A stretch of DNA of 64,000 nt, from contig DAOTVP010000015.1 of NCBI GenBank assembly GCA_034436155.1, forward strand, positions 1 to 64,000, given 5' to 3'. Made by a program: the position numbers and the translations under genes. Origin of the DNA: GCA-2794515 sp034436155. Lineage in GTDB: Bacteria; Chloroflexota; Anaerolineae; Aggregatilineales; Phototrophicaceae. Shown here one piece after another: positions 35,468 to 43,652 of this stretch (position 1 is its first letter; each line of letters starts with the position of its first letter). The notes beneath the pieces are model-generated. The model worked only from the letters and a program-made list of their open reading frames with translations. It searched no databases and was not told the DNA's origin.

Positions 35468-35468
35468 A

Positions 35469-35500
35469 CTTACCAGCTATTAATTTGGATAGCTGGTAAG
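35469..35500 (+). promoter_or_regulatory. Strong hairpin directly after the FMN aptamer
   Basis: Arms CTTACCAGCTA (35469-35479) and TAGCTGGTAAG (35490-35500) pair perfectly. Only three T residues follow, so it is not a good terminator. It overlaps the end of the aptamer by proximity and may take part in switching, either stabilising or competing with P1. Confidence 0.45.
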
Positions 35501-35576
35501 TTTGGCTATCTATAACCCAACTGTTCTTGATGTATATCATCGAATCGGTTTGGGTGATATTTAGCTATACCTAATT

Positions 35577-35620
35577 ATGCCCTGTTTGTCTGTATATCAT
35601 GTGCAGAACAGGGCATTTTT
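35577..35620 (+). terminator. Riboswitch-controlled terminator in front of ribX
   Basis: Perfect 10-bp arms ATGCCCTGTT (35577-35586) and AACAGGGCAT (35607-35616) are followed by TTTT and then, one base later, the ribX ATG at 35622. It sits about 110 bases after the aptamer, as expected for an FMN-dependent termination switch. The AGGG of the 3' arm is also the only Shine-Dalgarno-like sequence of ribX, so folding could block both transcription and translation. Confidence 0.75.
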
Positions 35621-35621
35621 G

Positions 35622-36455
35622 ATGGAAAAGATAACCGTAAAATCACCCCTCCACTTCTCTCAACCGCGCCTGAAAATTGGGCGTATGGGACGCATCCCGA
35701 CTAAATTCCTCCCATTTCGGGGTATGTGGATAGCGAGCCTGTTGCTTGTCTTGGGCTTATGGCAAGTTGTCACATCGCTCGAAGTTATCCAACCGTTTTT
35801 ATTGCCCGCGCCAATGAGCGTTTTCAACGAATTTCAGAAAGTGATTCAAAATGGCACACTCTGGAAGCACACCTCTGTCACATTAGGACAGGTGCTACCC
35901 GGATTAGCGATTGGCGTGCTGATGGGCATGTTTTTAGGCTATGCCATCGCCAAAATTCGCCTATTTGAGGCGCTCCTTGCGCCGATTATCATCGCGTTTC
36001 AATCCGTGCCTGTGGTGGCGTATGCCCCATTATTGGTGGTGTGGTTCGGCAGTGGGTCACAGAGCAAAATTATCACCTGTGCGCTGATTGTCTTTTTTCC
36101 GATGTTGATGAACACTGTCACGGGTATTCGGAGCATCCCGCGTGAATGGCGCGAGGTGATGCGGGTGTATCGTGCCAATCGCTGGCAGACTTTTCGCAAA
36201 TTGGAATTACCCGCCGCCATGCCCATTTTGCTCACAGGCTTAAAGACCAGCGCCACACTCGCCGTCATCGGCGCAGTGGTTGGCGAATTTATCGTTGCGA
36301 ATGCGGGTTTGGGGATGTATATCAACCTCGCTCGCAATCAATATAACACCCCGCTCGTGTTTGTGTGTGCTATCACCATGGCGCTAATGGCGGGGGGATT
36401 ATATGGCTTGGTTTCGGTATTAGAACGCAAACTTTTAGCGTGGCGTTCTGTATAA
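35622..36455 (+). CDS. ribX: Riboflavin ABC transporter permease (RibX-like)
   Basis: The 277-aa product is a binding-protein-dependent permease of the nitrate/sulfonate/taurine/thiamine-precursor type. It has a hydrophobic start (GMWIASLLLVLGLWQVVTS), about six membrane helices and the ATPase-contacting EAA loop (EWREVMRVYRANRWQTFRKL through LPAAMPILLTGLK). The FMN riboswitch upstream and the RibY-like gene 14 bases downstream point to riboflavin as substrate, as known for RibXY of Chloroflexus. The frame opens at 35577, but that ATG lies in the terminator stem; 35622 is the proper start. No ATPase gene follows. An unlinked candidate is at 48437. Confidence 0.85.
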   Translation: MEKITVKSPLHFSQPRLKIGRMGRIPTKFLPFRGMWIASLLLVLGLWQVVTSLEVIQPFLLPAPMSVFNEFQKVIQNGTLWKHTSVTLGQVLPGLAIGVLMGMFLGYAIAKIRLFEALLAPIIIAFQSVPVVAYAPLLVVWFGSGSQSKIITCALIVFFPMLMNTVTGIRSIPREWREVMRVYRANRWQTFRKLELPAAMPILLTGLKTSATLAVIGAVVGEFIVANAGLGMYINLARNQYNTPLVFVCAITMALMAGGLYGLVSVLERKLLAWRSV

Positions 36456-36469
36456 ATAAGGAGTTTGAC

Positions 36470-37582
36470 ATGAAACGTGTATCTCTATTGGTTATTTTGG
36501 TTGTATCGGTGTTGATGGTAGGGGGTAGCTCTGCCCAAACGCCTATTCGCTTTTTTTTGACCTTCATCCCCAATATTCAATTCGCGCCTGTGTATGTCAT
36601 GGATGCGCTTGGCTCGTTAGACGAATCGGGGTATGAATTTCAAATCGAACATGGCGATGAGCCTGTCGGTGTGGATTTAATCGCTACGGGTGATTTTGAT
36701 TTCGGCATGATCGGCGGTGAACAAGTCCTCATGGCGCGGTTTGGTCAACGCCCCGTCGTGATGATATATAACTGGTTTCAAGAATATCCAGTGGGCATCG
36801 TCATTCCAAATACGACCCCCGCTACCACTGTCGAAGAATTGCGCGGGTTGCGCGTGGGTGTCCCTGGTCGCTTCGGCGCGAGTTATAGCGCCCTGACTGC
36901 TTTGTTGACTGTCAATGACATGACCGAAGCCGACATCCAACTTCAAGAAATCGGGTTTAATGCCCCTGATGTGATTTGTGCAGGTGGGGTAGATGCCAGT
37001 GTGGTATATATCAACAACGAACCACTTCAAGTTCAACTCCGCGCCGATAACGGTGAATGTGGGGATATTACAGGTGTGTCGGTGATCCGAGTGGCTGATT
37101 ATGCCAATATGGTCTCGAATGGGGTTGTCACCAGCGAGACGCTGATTGCCCAAAATCCAGAATTGGTGACACTTTTGGTGAATGCGTTTGATTTTGCGTT
37201 GATGACCACCATTCAAAACCCCGCGTATGCCTATCTGGTCAGCTTGGATTATGTCGATAGTTTGCCTGCCGATGACGATTTTATCGCCTTTTTAGAGGCA
37301 GAAGCCGAAGCCCAATGGGATTTCTTAGCCAGCACCACCGAAGCCGAAGCGGTTGCCGAAAGTCGGGATGCGTTATGGGAACGCCTGAGCGCCGAATTTG
37401 AACCCGAATTGCTCATCCAATTCCATGTGTTGCTCGAAACGATTCAATTGTGGGAAGCGGAACAATTGGGATTCAGTGATGAAGCTGATTGGGCGCAAAC
37501 CGCGCAGGTACTAGTGGATTTGGGCATTTTGCCCGCCTTGCCCGATTACGCTGGCGCATATACCAACACCTTTTTGCCCTGA
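36470..37582 (+). CDS. ribY: Riboflavin ABC transporter substrate-binding protein (RibY-like)
   Basis: The 370-aa product has a signal peptide (VILVVSVLMVGGSSAQ) and an NMT1/THI5-like solute-binding fold. Landmarks are RFFLTFIPNIQFAPVYVMDA at the start, DLIATGDFDFGMIGGEQVLM, VEELRGLRVGVPGRFGASYS and a C-terminal helical part. AAGGAG lies 6 bases before the ATG, so the longer frame beginning at 36365 is rejected. There is no lipobox cysteine, so the protein is either secreted or held by an uncleaved signal segment. Riboflavin binding is inferred from the riboswitch and the ribX linkage. Confidence 0.85.
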   Translation: MKRVSLLVILVVSVLMVGGSSAQTPIRFFLTFIPNIQFAPVYVMDALGSLDESGYEFQIEHGDEPVGVDLIATGDFDFGMIGGEQVLMARFGQRPVVMIYNWFQEYPVGIVIPNTTPATTVEELRGLRVGVPGRFGASYSALTALLTVNDMTEADIQLQEIGFNAPDVICAGGVDASVVYINNEPLQVQLRADNGECGDITGVSVIRVADYANMVSNGVVTSETLIAQNPELVTLLVNAFDFALMTTIQNPAYAYLVSLDYVDSLPADDDFIAFLEAEAEAQWDFLASTTEAEAVAESRDALWERLSAEFEPELLIQFHVLLETIQLWEAEQLGFSDEADWAQTAQVLVDLGILPALPDYAGAYTNTFLP

Positions 37583-37599
37583 TTGAGTCGAATCTGAGC

Positions 37600-37627
37600 G
37601 GAGAGGGATGAGAAATTTTCCCTCTCC
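37600..37627. terminator. Hairpin at the convergent ribY/ftsK junction
   Basis: Perfect 9-bp arms GGAGAGGGA (37600-37608) and TCCCTCTCC (37619-37627) enclose an A/T-rich loop. It lies 17 bases past the ribY stop and 21 bases before the ftsK stop on the other strand. No long T-run follows; it is a plausible bidirectional transcript end. Confidence 0.5.
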
Positions 37628-37648
37628 AATGAGGATAGAGATAGATAA

Positions 37649-40315
37649 TTATTTGCCCGGTTTGCGTTTATCCAAAATCTCTTGGAAGGGGTCTTTGCCT
37701 TTTTCGATGAGGACTTTACGAGTACGTCCACCATCAATCGATTCACCAATCACGCCCAATTCTTCGAGCAAATCTACTAAACGCGCCGCCCGTGGATAAC
37801 CCAAATTGAGTTTACGCTGAATCATCGAAGCAGATGCCTCTTGTTCGTTGACGACCAATTCGATGGCTTCTTCGAGCATGGGGTCGGTCTCTGCGAGTAA
37901 TTCGCGCCGTGTGAGCGCCCGTTCCCACGGTGCAGAGGTGCTGATAGTCGGCGTATCGGGTTTGGCTTCTTTGGCTTGTTGTTCTACCCAATCTTTCCAA
38001 TATTGAACCACAGCACGCACCTCGGCATCGCTCACAAAACAGCCTTGTAGCCGTTTGGGTGCGCCCGCATCCGCCGCCTGATAGAGCATATCGCCACGCC
38101 CCAACAACGTTTCACCGCCGACAGAATCGAGGATAACCCGCGAATCGACACTCGAAGCGACTGCGAAGGCAATCCGCGAGGGGAAGTTGGCTTTAATCAA
38201 CCCCGTGATGACATCCACCGATGGGCGTTGTGTGGCGATGACGAGGTGCATCCCCACCGCACGCGCCATCTGTGCCAGACGTGTCACTGTTTTCTCGGTT
38301 TCATCGGGCTTACTCATCATCAGATCGCCGATTTCATCCACCAAAATGACGATATAGGGCAGATGTTCCGACTTTTTACGCGGACCTAAACGCGAATTGT
38401 AAATTTCGATATTGCGGGCTTGTGCCTCTTCGAGCAATTTATAACGCCTGTCCATCTCGCGGGTACACCAACGCAACACGCCGATGATACGTTCCATATC
38501 GGTTTCCACGGGTCCGAGTAGATGCGGTACACCGTTAAACCGCGAGAGTTCCACCATTTTGGGGTCGAGCATAATGATTTTGACATCTTCTGGCAACGTG
38601 TTGATAAGAAGTGCCGTTGCCATCGCCGCAATCGCCACCGATTTACCGCTACCCGTTGTCCCCGCGACCAACAAGTGAGGCATGGTGGCTAAATCGACGA
38701 TGACAGGTTCACCCGCCACATCGCGCCCCAATGGGACGATGAGGGGCGATTTTGCCTTCGCCATCGCATCGAAAAAGGCTTTACTCTCATATACCGAGCG
38801 CAAAGCGACCGTCCCCGCATTACGATTCGGCACTTCGATGCCCATATAATTATGACCGGGTACGGGCAATTCGAGCCGTAAACGTTTGGCTGATAATGCC
38901 AACGCCAAATCATTGACCAGCGAAGCGATTTTGCTCAGACGGGTGCGTTCGAGCACCAAGTCGCCCTCTTCATCTTTAACTTCCCGATACGGACGGACAG
39001 CGTACTGGGTCACTGTTGGACCCGCTTTCACATCCACGACATCAATATTGATGTCGAATTCGAGCAACGTGTTTTCGATGATGACCACATTCAGGTTGAT
39101 TTCTTCTTCACTAGGCAGGTCATATTCCACGTCTTGGAGTAAGTCGAGCGGGGGCAAGGCTTTATCGCGCTTGACCAGTTTTTTCGCCTCTTTCATGCTC
39201 TCGGTGGTGAAATAGCGTTTGATACGCCCATCGGGACGTTCTACCAATTGCACTTCTTTGGGTTTACGCGGTAACAATGTCCCTAATGCCGCTAATTCAC
39301 CCTTGAGTTGACCGGGCGCTTCGGGTGGTTTTTCTGATTGTGATAAAATCCGCTCCAGACGCGCCAAATCCAATTCGAGTTGTTCGGTCGGTGTGAGGAA
39401 TGGTTTCGGCTTGGGTTTGGGTGGCTCTGCCGATGGGCGCTGACTCGGTGGTATGGCGCTCAAATCGGGCTTGATACGCATCACCGTCACCCGTTGTTTG
39501 TGCGCTTCGGTCACATCCATTTTTTCGACATCGGGCAATGGTGCGGGCTTAGGTAGGGTAGGGCTAACCGCTTTTTGGGGTTTGGGTGTCTCGATTTGGA
39601 TGGATGCCCAGCCTTCACCTTGTACATACAAGAAATTCTCAATCGCTTTCAGCGCCTCGCGGATGTGTTTTTTGCGGATGCCAATCACCATGCTGATGCA
39701 AATCACCAAGATGATCCCGTAAAAGAAAATGGCAACTGCCTCGCCGAATAATCCATAAATCGGCGCACTCATGCCCCAGCCGATGAATCCACCACCCTGA
39801 CCTGCGCGGGCGATGGCGCGGAGTTCGTTATCTTGTTCGGTGAGATGAAACAGGGCGAGCAACACCAAGAAGGCGATTTCGAGCGCCAACAATCGGCGCG
39901 GTGAATAGGTGATGAGTATTCCCAATTTGGGCAACCAGATTAAAATGCCGACCAATAAAATGCCAACTGCGATGAATATCGCGCCTTTGCCGAAGGCTTG
40001 CGTGAGGACGGATGCCCATGCACGGGCGACGGTGGCTTGCGTGCTTTGGTCTATCAGTGACCAAATCGACAGCACGCCGAACACAAACATGGCAATGCCC
40101 GCGATCTCATCTATCCACGGGGGTAGGCTATCGAATACGCGATCCCAGAATTCGGGTTGTACTGTTTTGGGGGCTTTTTTGGGTTTGAAGGGTTTCGGTT
40201 GTGGGCGTGGACGTGCGCCACGTACCACAGGTAAGGGACGCGGTTTTATTTCGTTGGTGGTTGTTGGTTCAGTGGATGACTCCGTTGGGGGTGTCTCTAC
40301 TTTTTCGTCCGCCAC
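37649..40315 (-). CDS. ftsK: DNA translocase FtsK/SpoIIIE
   Basis: FtsK is a septum-located ATP-driven DNA pump that clears and aligns chromosome ends at division. The 888-aa product has four membrane helices between about residues 60 and 215, a Pro/Lys-rich linker to about 390 and the RecA-like motor. Walker A is GTTGSGKS (near 551), Walker B is ILVDEIGDLMM (near 658), and ATQRPSVDVITGLIKANFPSR is also present. The C-terminal gamma winged helix follows (ASMIQRKLNLGYPRAARLVD), which reads orienting DNA sequences. The start is GTG with AAGGA about 8 bases upstream. No recombinase gene is adjacent. Confidence 0.95.
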   Translation of the reverse strand: MADEKVETPPTESSTEPTTTNEIKPRPLPVVRGARPRPQPKPFKPKKAPKTVQPEFWDRVFDSLPPWIDEIAGIAMFVFGVLSIWSLIDQSTQATVARAWASVLTQAFGKGAIFIAVGILLVGILIWLPKLGILITYSPRRLLALEIAFLVLLALFHLTEQDNELRAIARAGQGGGFIGWGMSAPIYGLFGEAVAIFFYGIILVICISMVIGIRKKHIREALKAIENFLYVQGEGWASIQIETPKPQKAVSPTLPKPAPLPDVEKMDVTEAHKQRVTVMRIKPDLSAIPPSQRPSAEPPKPKPKPFLTPTEQLELDLARLERILSQSEKPPEAPGQLKGELAALGTLLPRKPKEVQLVERPDGRIKRYFTTESMKEAKKLVKRDKALPPLDLLQDVEYDLPSEEEINLNVVIIENTLLEFDINIDVVDVKAGPTVTQYAVRPYREVKDEEGDLVLERTRLSKIASLVNDLALALSAKRLRLELPVPGHNYMGIEVPNRNAGTVALRSVYESKAFFDAMAKAKSPLIVPLGRDVAGEPVIVDLATMPHLLVAGTTGSGKSVAIAAMATALLINTLPEDVKIIMLDPKMVELSRFNGVPHLLGPVETDMERIIGVLRWCTREMDRRYKLLEEAQARNIEIYNSRLGPRKKSEHLPYIVILVDEIGDLMMSKPDETEKTVTRLAQMARAVGMHLVIATQRPSVDVITGLIKANFPSRIAFAVASSVDSRVILDSVGGETLLGRGDMLYQAADAGAPKRLQGCFVSDAEVRAVVQYWKDWVEQQAKEAKPDTPTISTSAPWERALTRRELLAETDPMLEEAIELVVNEQEASASMIQRKLNLGYPRAARLVDLLEELGVIGESIDGGRTRKVLIEKGKDPFQEILDKRKPGK

Positions 40316-40411
40316 ACAAAAATTCCTTCACGAAACAAAATGCAACACACCCCTAATGATAACCATATTTATGGGGATTGGCTAGTCGGGACGACCGTCT
40401 TATCCTCCTCA

Positions 40412-40441
40412 ATTGTGGTGTCACGAATTATGGTGTCACAA
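40412..40441. repeat. Two 15-bp tandem direct repeats at the TPR gene end
   Basis: ATTGTGGTGTCACGA (40412-40426) is followed directly by ATTATGGTGTCACAA (40427-40441), identical at 13 of 15 positions. The second copy overlaps the stop codon of the TPR gene. Function is unknown; a small local duplication is the simplest explanation. Confidence 0.55.
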
Positions 40442-41365
40442 CAGCGCCACCGCTAGGTCTGCGTCTTCGGTCATATTGAACCCCTGGAAAATATCATAGG
40501 CATATTTGGCAAATCGGCGTGAGTGGTCTGCATAGCCATGACGGGCTAAATATCGCGCCTCTTCCGTCAGGTTACGCCCCACATTGGCTTTTGCGGGTAT
40601 TTTGTCGAGCGTGTCGAGGGCTTTTGCCCATGATGCTTCGGCTTCATCGGTGTTGTCCATCGCTAAGGCGATATGCGCTTGGGTATGATACAAATCGGCG
40701 AGTTCAAACGGCAAATCTAACCCTTGTGCGAAACTCATCCCCAAACGCACCATGCTTTGGGCTTGGGGATACTCTTTTCGATGCAGGTGATATTCGCCCA
40801 TATTGCGATACACTTCGGTCATGATATTAGCGTAGTTTTGGCGATTATCTTCTAGCAATTTGTCTTGAATGGCTTGTATTTTGCCGAAATAGACGGGCAT
40901 ATTCTCATAGTGTTGGCGCATGTAGCAAACCGCCATCAATCCCGACAAAATTCGTGGATAACTACGCAGTGTTTCTTCGGGATGCGCTTCACAAAATGCC
41001 ATGCCCTCGGTGTAAATTGCCTCTGCTTCGGCATAGCGCCCCAATGTCAACAAGAAAAAGGCGCGATTGTTATACGCTAATGCCATACCCGACAGATTAT
41101 CGAGGCGTTTGTAAATCTCGAATAGGTTATTCAGTTGGTCTTCTGCCAATTTCAGATGACCTGCAAAACTATTCAGGATCGCCATCGTATTGGTGATATT
41201 TGCCTGTTGGCGTGGGGCGTTTTCTTGCGTCGCCATGTCCCGATATTTTTGCAAGGTTTTCATATCGGTTTCATAATCTATCTGACCGCGTATCACGCGC
41301 TGAAAAATTCGGCTAGACATCTGCGCGATAAATTTGATTTTGGGATTATTTTGTTCATCCATCAT
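40436..41365 (-). CDS. TPR-repeat protein, function unknown
   Basis: The 309-aa product consists of helical repeats of tetratricopeptide type through most of its length (for example LAYNNRAFFLLTLGRYAEAEAIY, MGEYHLHRKEYPQAQSMVRLGM, LYHTQAHIALAMDNTDEAEASW). There is no signal peptide, membrane helix or catalytic domain, so it is likely a cytoplasmic protein-binding scaffold. The ATG is doubled (ATGATG) with no good Shine-Dalgarno. A triple 11-bp direct repeat lies in its upstream region (41455-41487), which suggests regulation by a DNA-binding dimer. Confidence 0.72.
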   Translation of the reverse strand: MMDEQNNPKIKFIAQMSSRIFQRVIRGQIDYETDMKTLQKYRDMATQENAPRQQANITNTMAILNSFAGHLKLAEDQLNNLFEIYKRLDNLSGMALAYNNRAFFLLTLGRYAEAEAIYTEGMAFCEAHPEETLRSYPRILSGLMAVCYMRQHYENMPVYFGKIQAIQDKLLEDNRQNYANIMTEVYRNMGEYHLHRKEYPQAQSMVRLGMSFAQGLDLPFELADLYHTQAHIALAMDNTDEAEASWAKALDTLDKIPAKANVGRNLTEEARYLARHGYADHSRRFAKYAYDIFQGFNMTEDADLAVALL

Positions 41366-41454
41366 AAGTCATAATCACCCATGTGTTGTGTAGCAATGTT
41401 AATGCTTAGTGTAGCATATTTGAAGAGGTCGTGATGTAACATCTTACGTCCAAG

Positions 41455-41487
41455 TTATGGAAATATGATGGAAATATGATGGAGAAT
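41455..41487. promoter_or_regulatory. Triple 11-bp tandem repeat upstream of the TPR gene
   Basis: Three head-to-tail units, TTATGGAAATA, TGATGGAAATA and TGATGGAGAAT, repeat with an 11-bp period. That is the spacing at which OmpR/PhoB-family regulators bind adjacent direct repeats. It lies between a small membrane protein gene and the TPR gene, about 90 bases before the latter on the minus strand. Whether it is an operator is inference. Confidence 0.45.
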
Positions 41488-41506
41488 TTATAGTTTTCTG
41501 CCGATA

Positions 41507-42043
41507 TTATGATGTTATATCATCATTTTTGGGCTTTTCTGAGTTGTCATCTACCACATCATAAAATACGGCATCTTCTATATCGGCGTTATGGATTGTG
41601 CCAATGGTGTTTTTGGGTTTTTCTGGCTCATCATCGCTCTCAGTTGGCACATTCCAGCGATTTTTAGCGAAATTTTGCAGGTTAAATTTGAATCCCATCT
41701 GCTCAAATGTTAGATGAGTCACATCGCCACTCATGCGGTGTCCCAATTGTGTGTTGGCATAGCCGATAGCGATGCTAAACACAAAACCCAACAACATAAA
41801 TCCGATGTTGCTGGTGCGCGTTGTCATAAAAGCACCATAAGCGGCGGGCAACCATATCAAAAATTGCCCAATCGCGTAAATGGTCGCCCGATAACCGCTA
41901 ATCCGCTTGATTTCGACTCCGCCTTGAATCGGACGACGTATCTTGACCTCGCCTTTGGTCAAGGTCGTGAGGGCGAGTATGAAAATCGGGACATATACAG
42001 CAAAACATAAAATTGCCAGAAGACTACTCAAAAATGCGCCCAT
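41507..42043 (-). CDS. Small membrane protein, function unknown
   Basis: The 178-aa product has predicted helices near residues 5-28, 52-72 and 78-98, and a charged, Asp/Glu/Lys/Pro-rich tail of about 60 residues. No family is recognised. The frame extends to 42136, but that would overlap the peptidase gene upstream. ATG 42043 has GAGAGGAA about 7 bases upstream and starts with a membrane helix (MGAFLSSLLAILCFAVYVP), so it is chosen. It follows the M1-like peptidase gene by 14 bases and is probably co-transcribed. Confidence 0.65.
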   Translation of the reverse strand: MGAFLSSLLAILCFAVYVPIFILALTTLTKGEVKIRRPIQGGVEIKRISGYRATIYAIGQFLIWLPAAYGAFMTTRTSNIGFMLLGFVFSIAIGYANTQLGHRMSGDVTHLTFEQMGFKFNLQNFAKNRWNVPTESDDEPEKPKNTIGTIHNADIEDAVFYDVVDDNSEKPKNDDITS

Positions 42044-42057
42044 GAAAAATTCCTCTC

Positions 42058-43548
42058 TTATGGTTGAGACACGCGCAGATATTTTAGGCGAATGTCTTTG
42101 GTTTGTTCTGATTGTTCTGGTGTCATCATTGCCCAAAAATCTTGCGGAAAGGCGATGTCATCTTTTTGGGTTCGGGCATAATTGGCGAGCAAATTAAAAA
42201 ATGCCTCTTTACCAATCTTAACACGAATTTCTTGGAGCATCCGCACGCCACGCAAATACACTGCATTGATATACGCACGTACATTCGGAAAGTCGTAAAC
42301 GGCGGAATCGACAAAACCCTCTGGCGCGAATTGATTCACCCGAAAATCCCACCACCATTCGCGCAAATCGGGATAATATTCTTCGATGTAGATGTATTCA
42401 CTATACGTGGCGAGCGCCTCATCTAACCAGGGATTGAGCGCAGGATTATTGCCCACTTGGGCATACCACCATTGATGTGCCACTTCATGCACCGTGATGA
42501 GCATCAGATAACCCGCGGGGTCGCCATTATAACGGGTGAACCATCTATCGCCTACGAATACCAACCCGCTAAATTCCATCCCATCCGGAAAATCGCCTTG
42601 TACAACCAAGAGTCGTTCATAAGGATATTCGCCAAATAAATCGCTGAACATCTTAAAACTTTGTACCGCAGAGCGCAAGGCATGAATGGCAATTTCTTCT
42701 GGCGAAACATGACGATTGCCTTGTGCCACAAGGTCGGTGAAGGTATACAACTCGACTTGTTTGCCATTGGGCAAAAATTCGTATGCCACATTGAACTGGT
42801 GGCTGATGCTCAGGCTAAATTCGCGTGAATTCAGGTGTTGGTATTGTTTGGTCGTCGGGGTGCTGTTGGTCTCGACTCCTGCGGCGGCAACGGTCAACGT
42901 TTCGGGTGGGTTGATAAAATTGAGCGTGACGATCCAATCGGCGGGCGCGATCACCTCTTGTTCGCCGATGTAAAACGCAGGTTGGGTTATCCATGCGTTT
43001 TGATGATACACCGCCACTGTTGGCAACCAATGACCCAAATTCATCTGACGGGCAGTATAGCCCAAATAACCTTTTGAATCGGTGATAAGCCCCCCGCCGA
43101 TTTGTGGGACATCAATATGAAATTTGAGTTTAATCGTCAGGGCGCATCCGCGACCGAGTGGGGCATCCAGCGCAATGGTCAGGCGTTTTTCATCGAGCGT
43201 ATAGGTGGCGAAACCATCACCGACTGTTAATTCGCTTAAGAAGAAGGTATTCATCCACCGATTGGCATCGACATTCAAGACAATATCGGTTAAATCGGTG
43301 TTAGTGGTGTTTTGATACAAAATGCGCTGGTCAACGCGCACAGTTTTATCGGTATAGTTAATATCGGCGACCACCGTATGACGGGGTATGGATGGCGTAT
43401 CGGTATCACAATCTTCTGCGTTGATTTGTTGTGGTTGGGGTGCGTTATCTGCCGAAAAAGCCCATGTCGCAAACCCCATTAGCACCGAGACCATCAAAAG
43501 TAGTGTCAATAATCTCATTAGGTTTAATCCATTTTTGTCATCAATCAT
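42058..43548 (-). CDS. Exported M1-family (gluzincin) metallopeptidase
   Basis: The product is about 496 aa. The zinc site HEVAHQWWYAQVGN (HExxH) is followed 18 residues later by the third ligand Glu in NPWLDEALATYSEYIY, the M1 aminopeptidase pattern. The N-terminal half is the beta-rich domain of the family, and a signal or anchor helix covers the first 35 residues (LLTLLLMVSVLMGFATWAFS). It lacks the long C-terminal HEAT domain, so it is a short M1 variant. ATG 43518 is an alternative start that puts the signal peptide right at the N-terminus. The likely role is an extracytoplasmic peptidase. Confidence 0.83.
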   Translation of the reverse strand: MIDDKNGLNLMRLLTLLLMVSVLMGFATWAFSADNAPQPQQINAEDCDTDTPSIPRHTVVADINYTDKTVRVDQRILYQNTTNTDLTDIVLNVDANRWMNTFFLSELTVGDGFATYTLDEKRLTIALDAPLGRGCALTIKLKFHIDVPQIGGGLITDSKGYLGYTARQMNLGHWLPTVAVYHQNAWITQPAFYIGEQEVIAPADWIVTLNFINPPETLTVAAAGVETNSTPTTKQYQHLNSREFSLSISHQFNVAYEFLPNGKQVELYTFTDLVAQGNRHVSPEEIAIHALRSAVQSFKMFSDLFGEYPYERLLVVQGDFPDGMEFSGLVFVGDRWFTRYNGDPAGYLMLITVHEVAHQWWYAQVGNNPALNPWLDEALATYSEYIYIEEYYPDLREWWWDFRVNQFAPEGFVDSAVYDFPNVRAYINAVYLRGVRMLQEIRVKIGKEAFFNLLANYARTQKDDIAFPQDFWAMMTPEQSEQTKDIRLKYLRVSQP

Positions 43549-43652
43549 TAGCTAGATTATATCAAAATCCCTAACCATCTGGCATAGAGTATGATATGCT
43601 TATGCCATTCATCAAATTCTCATGTGAGAGTGTATCTAAGAAAGGTAGCCTT

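Noticed and set aside
35577..35621. Upstream in-frame ATG that would extend ribX by 15 residues
   Set aside because: The ATG is the first part of the terminator stem of the FMN riboswitch; translation from it is unlikely.
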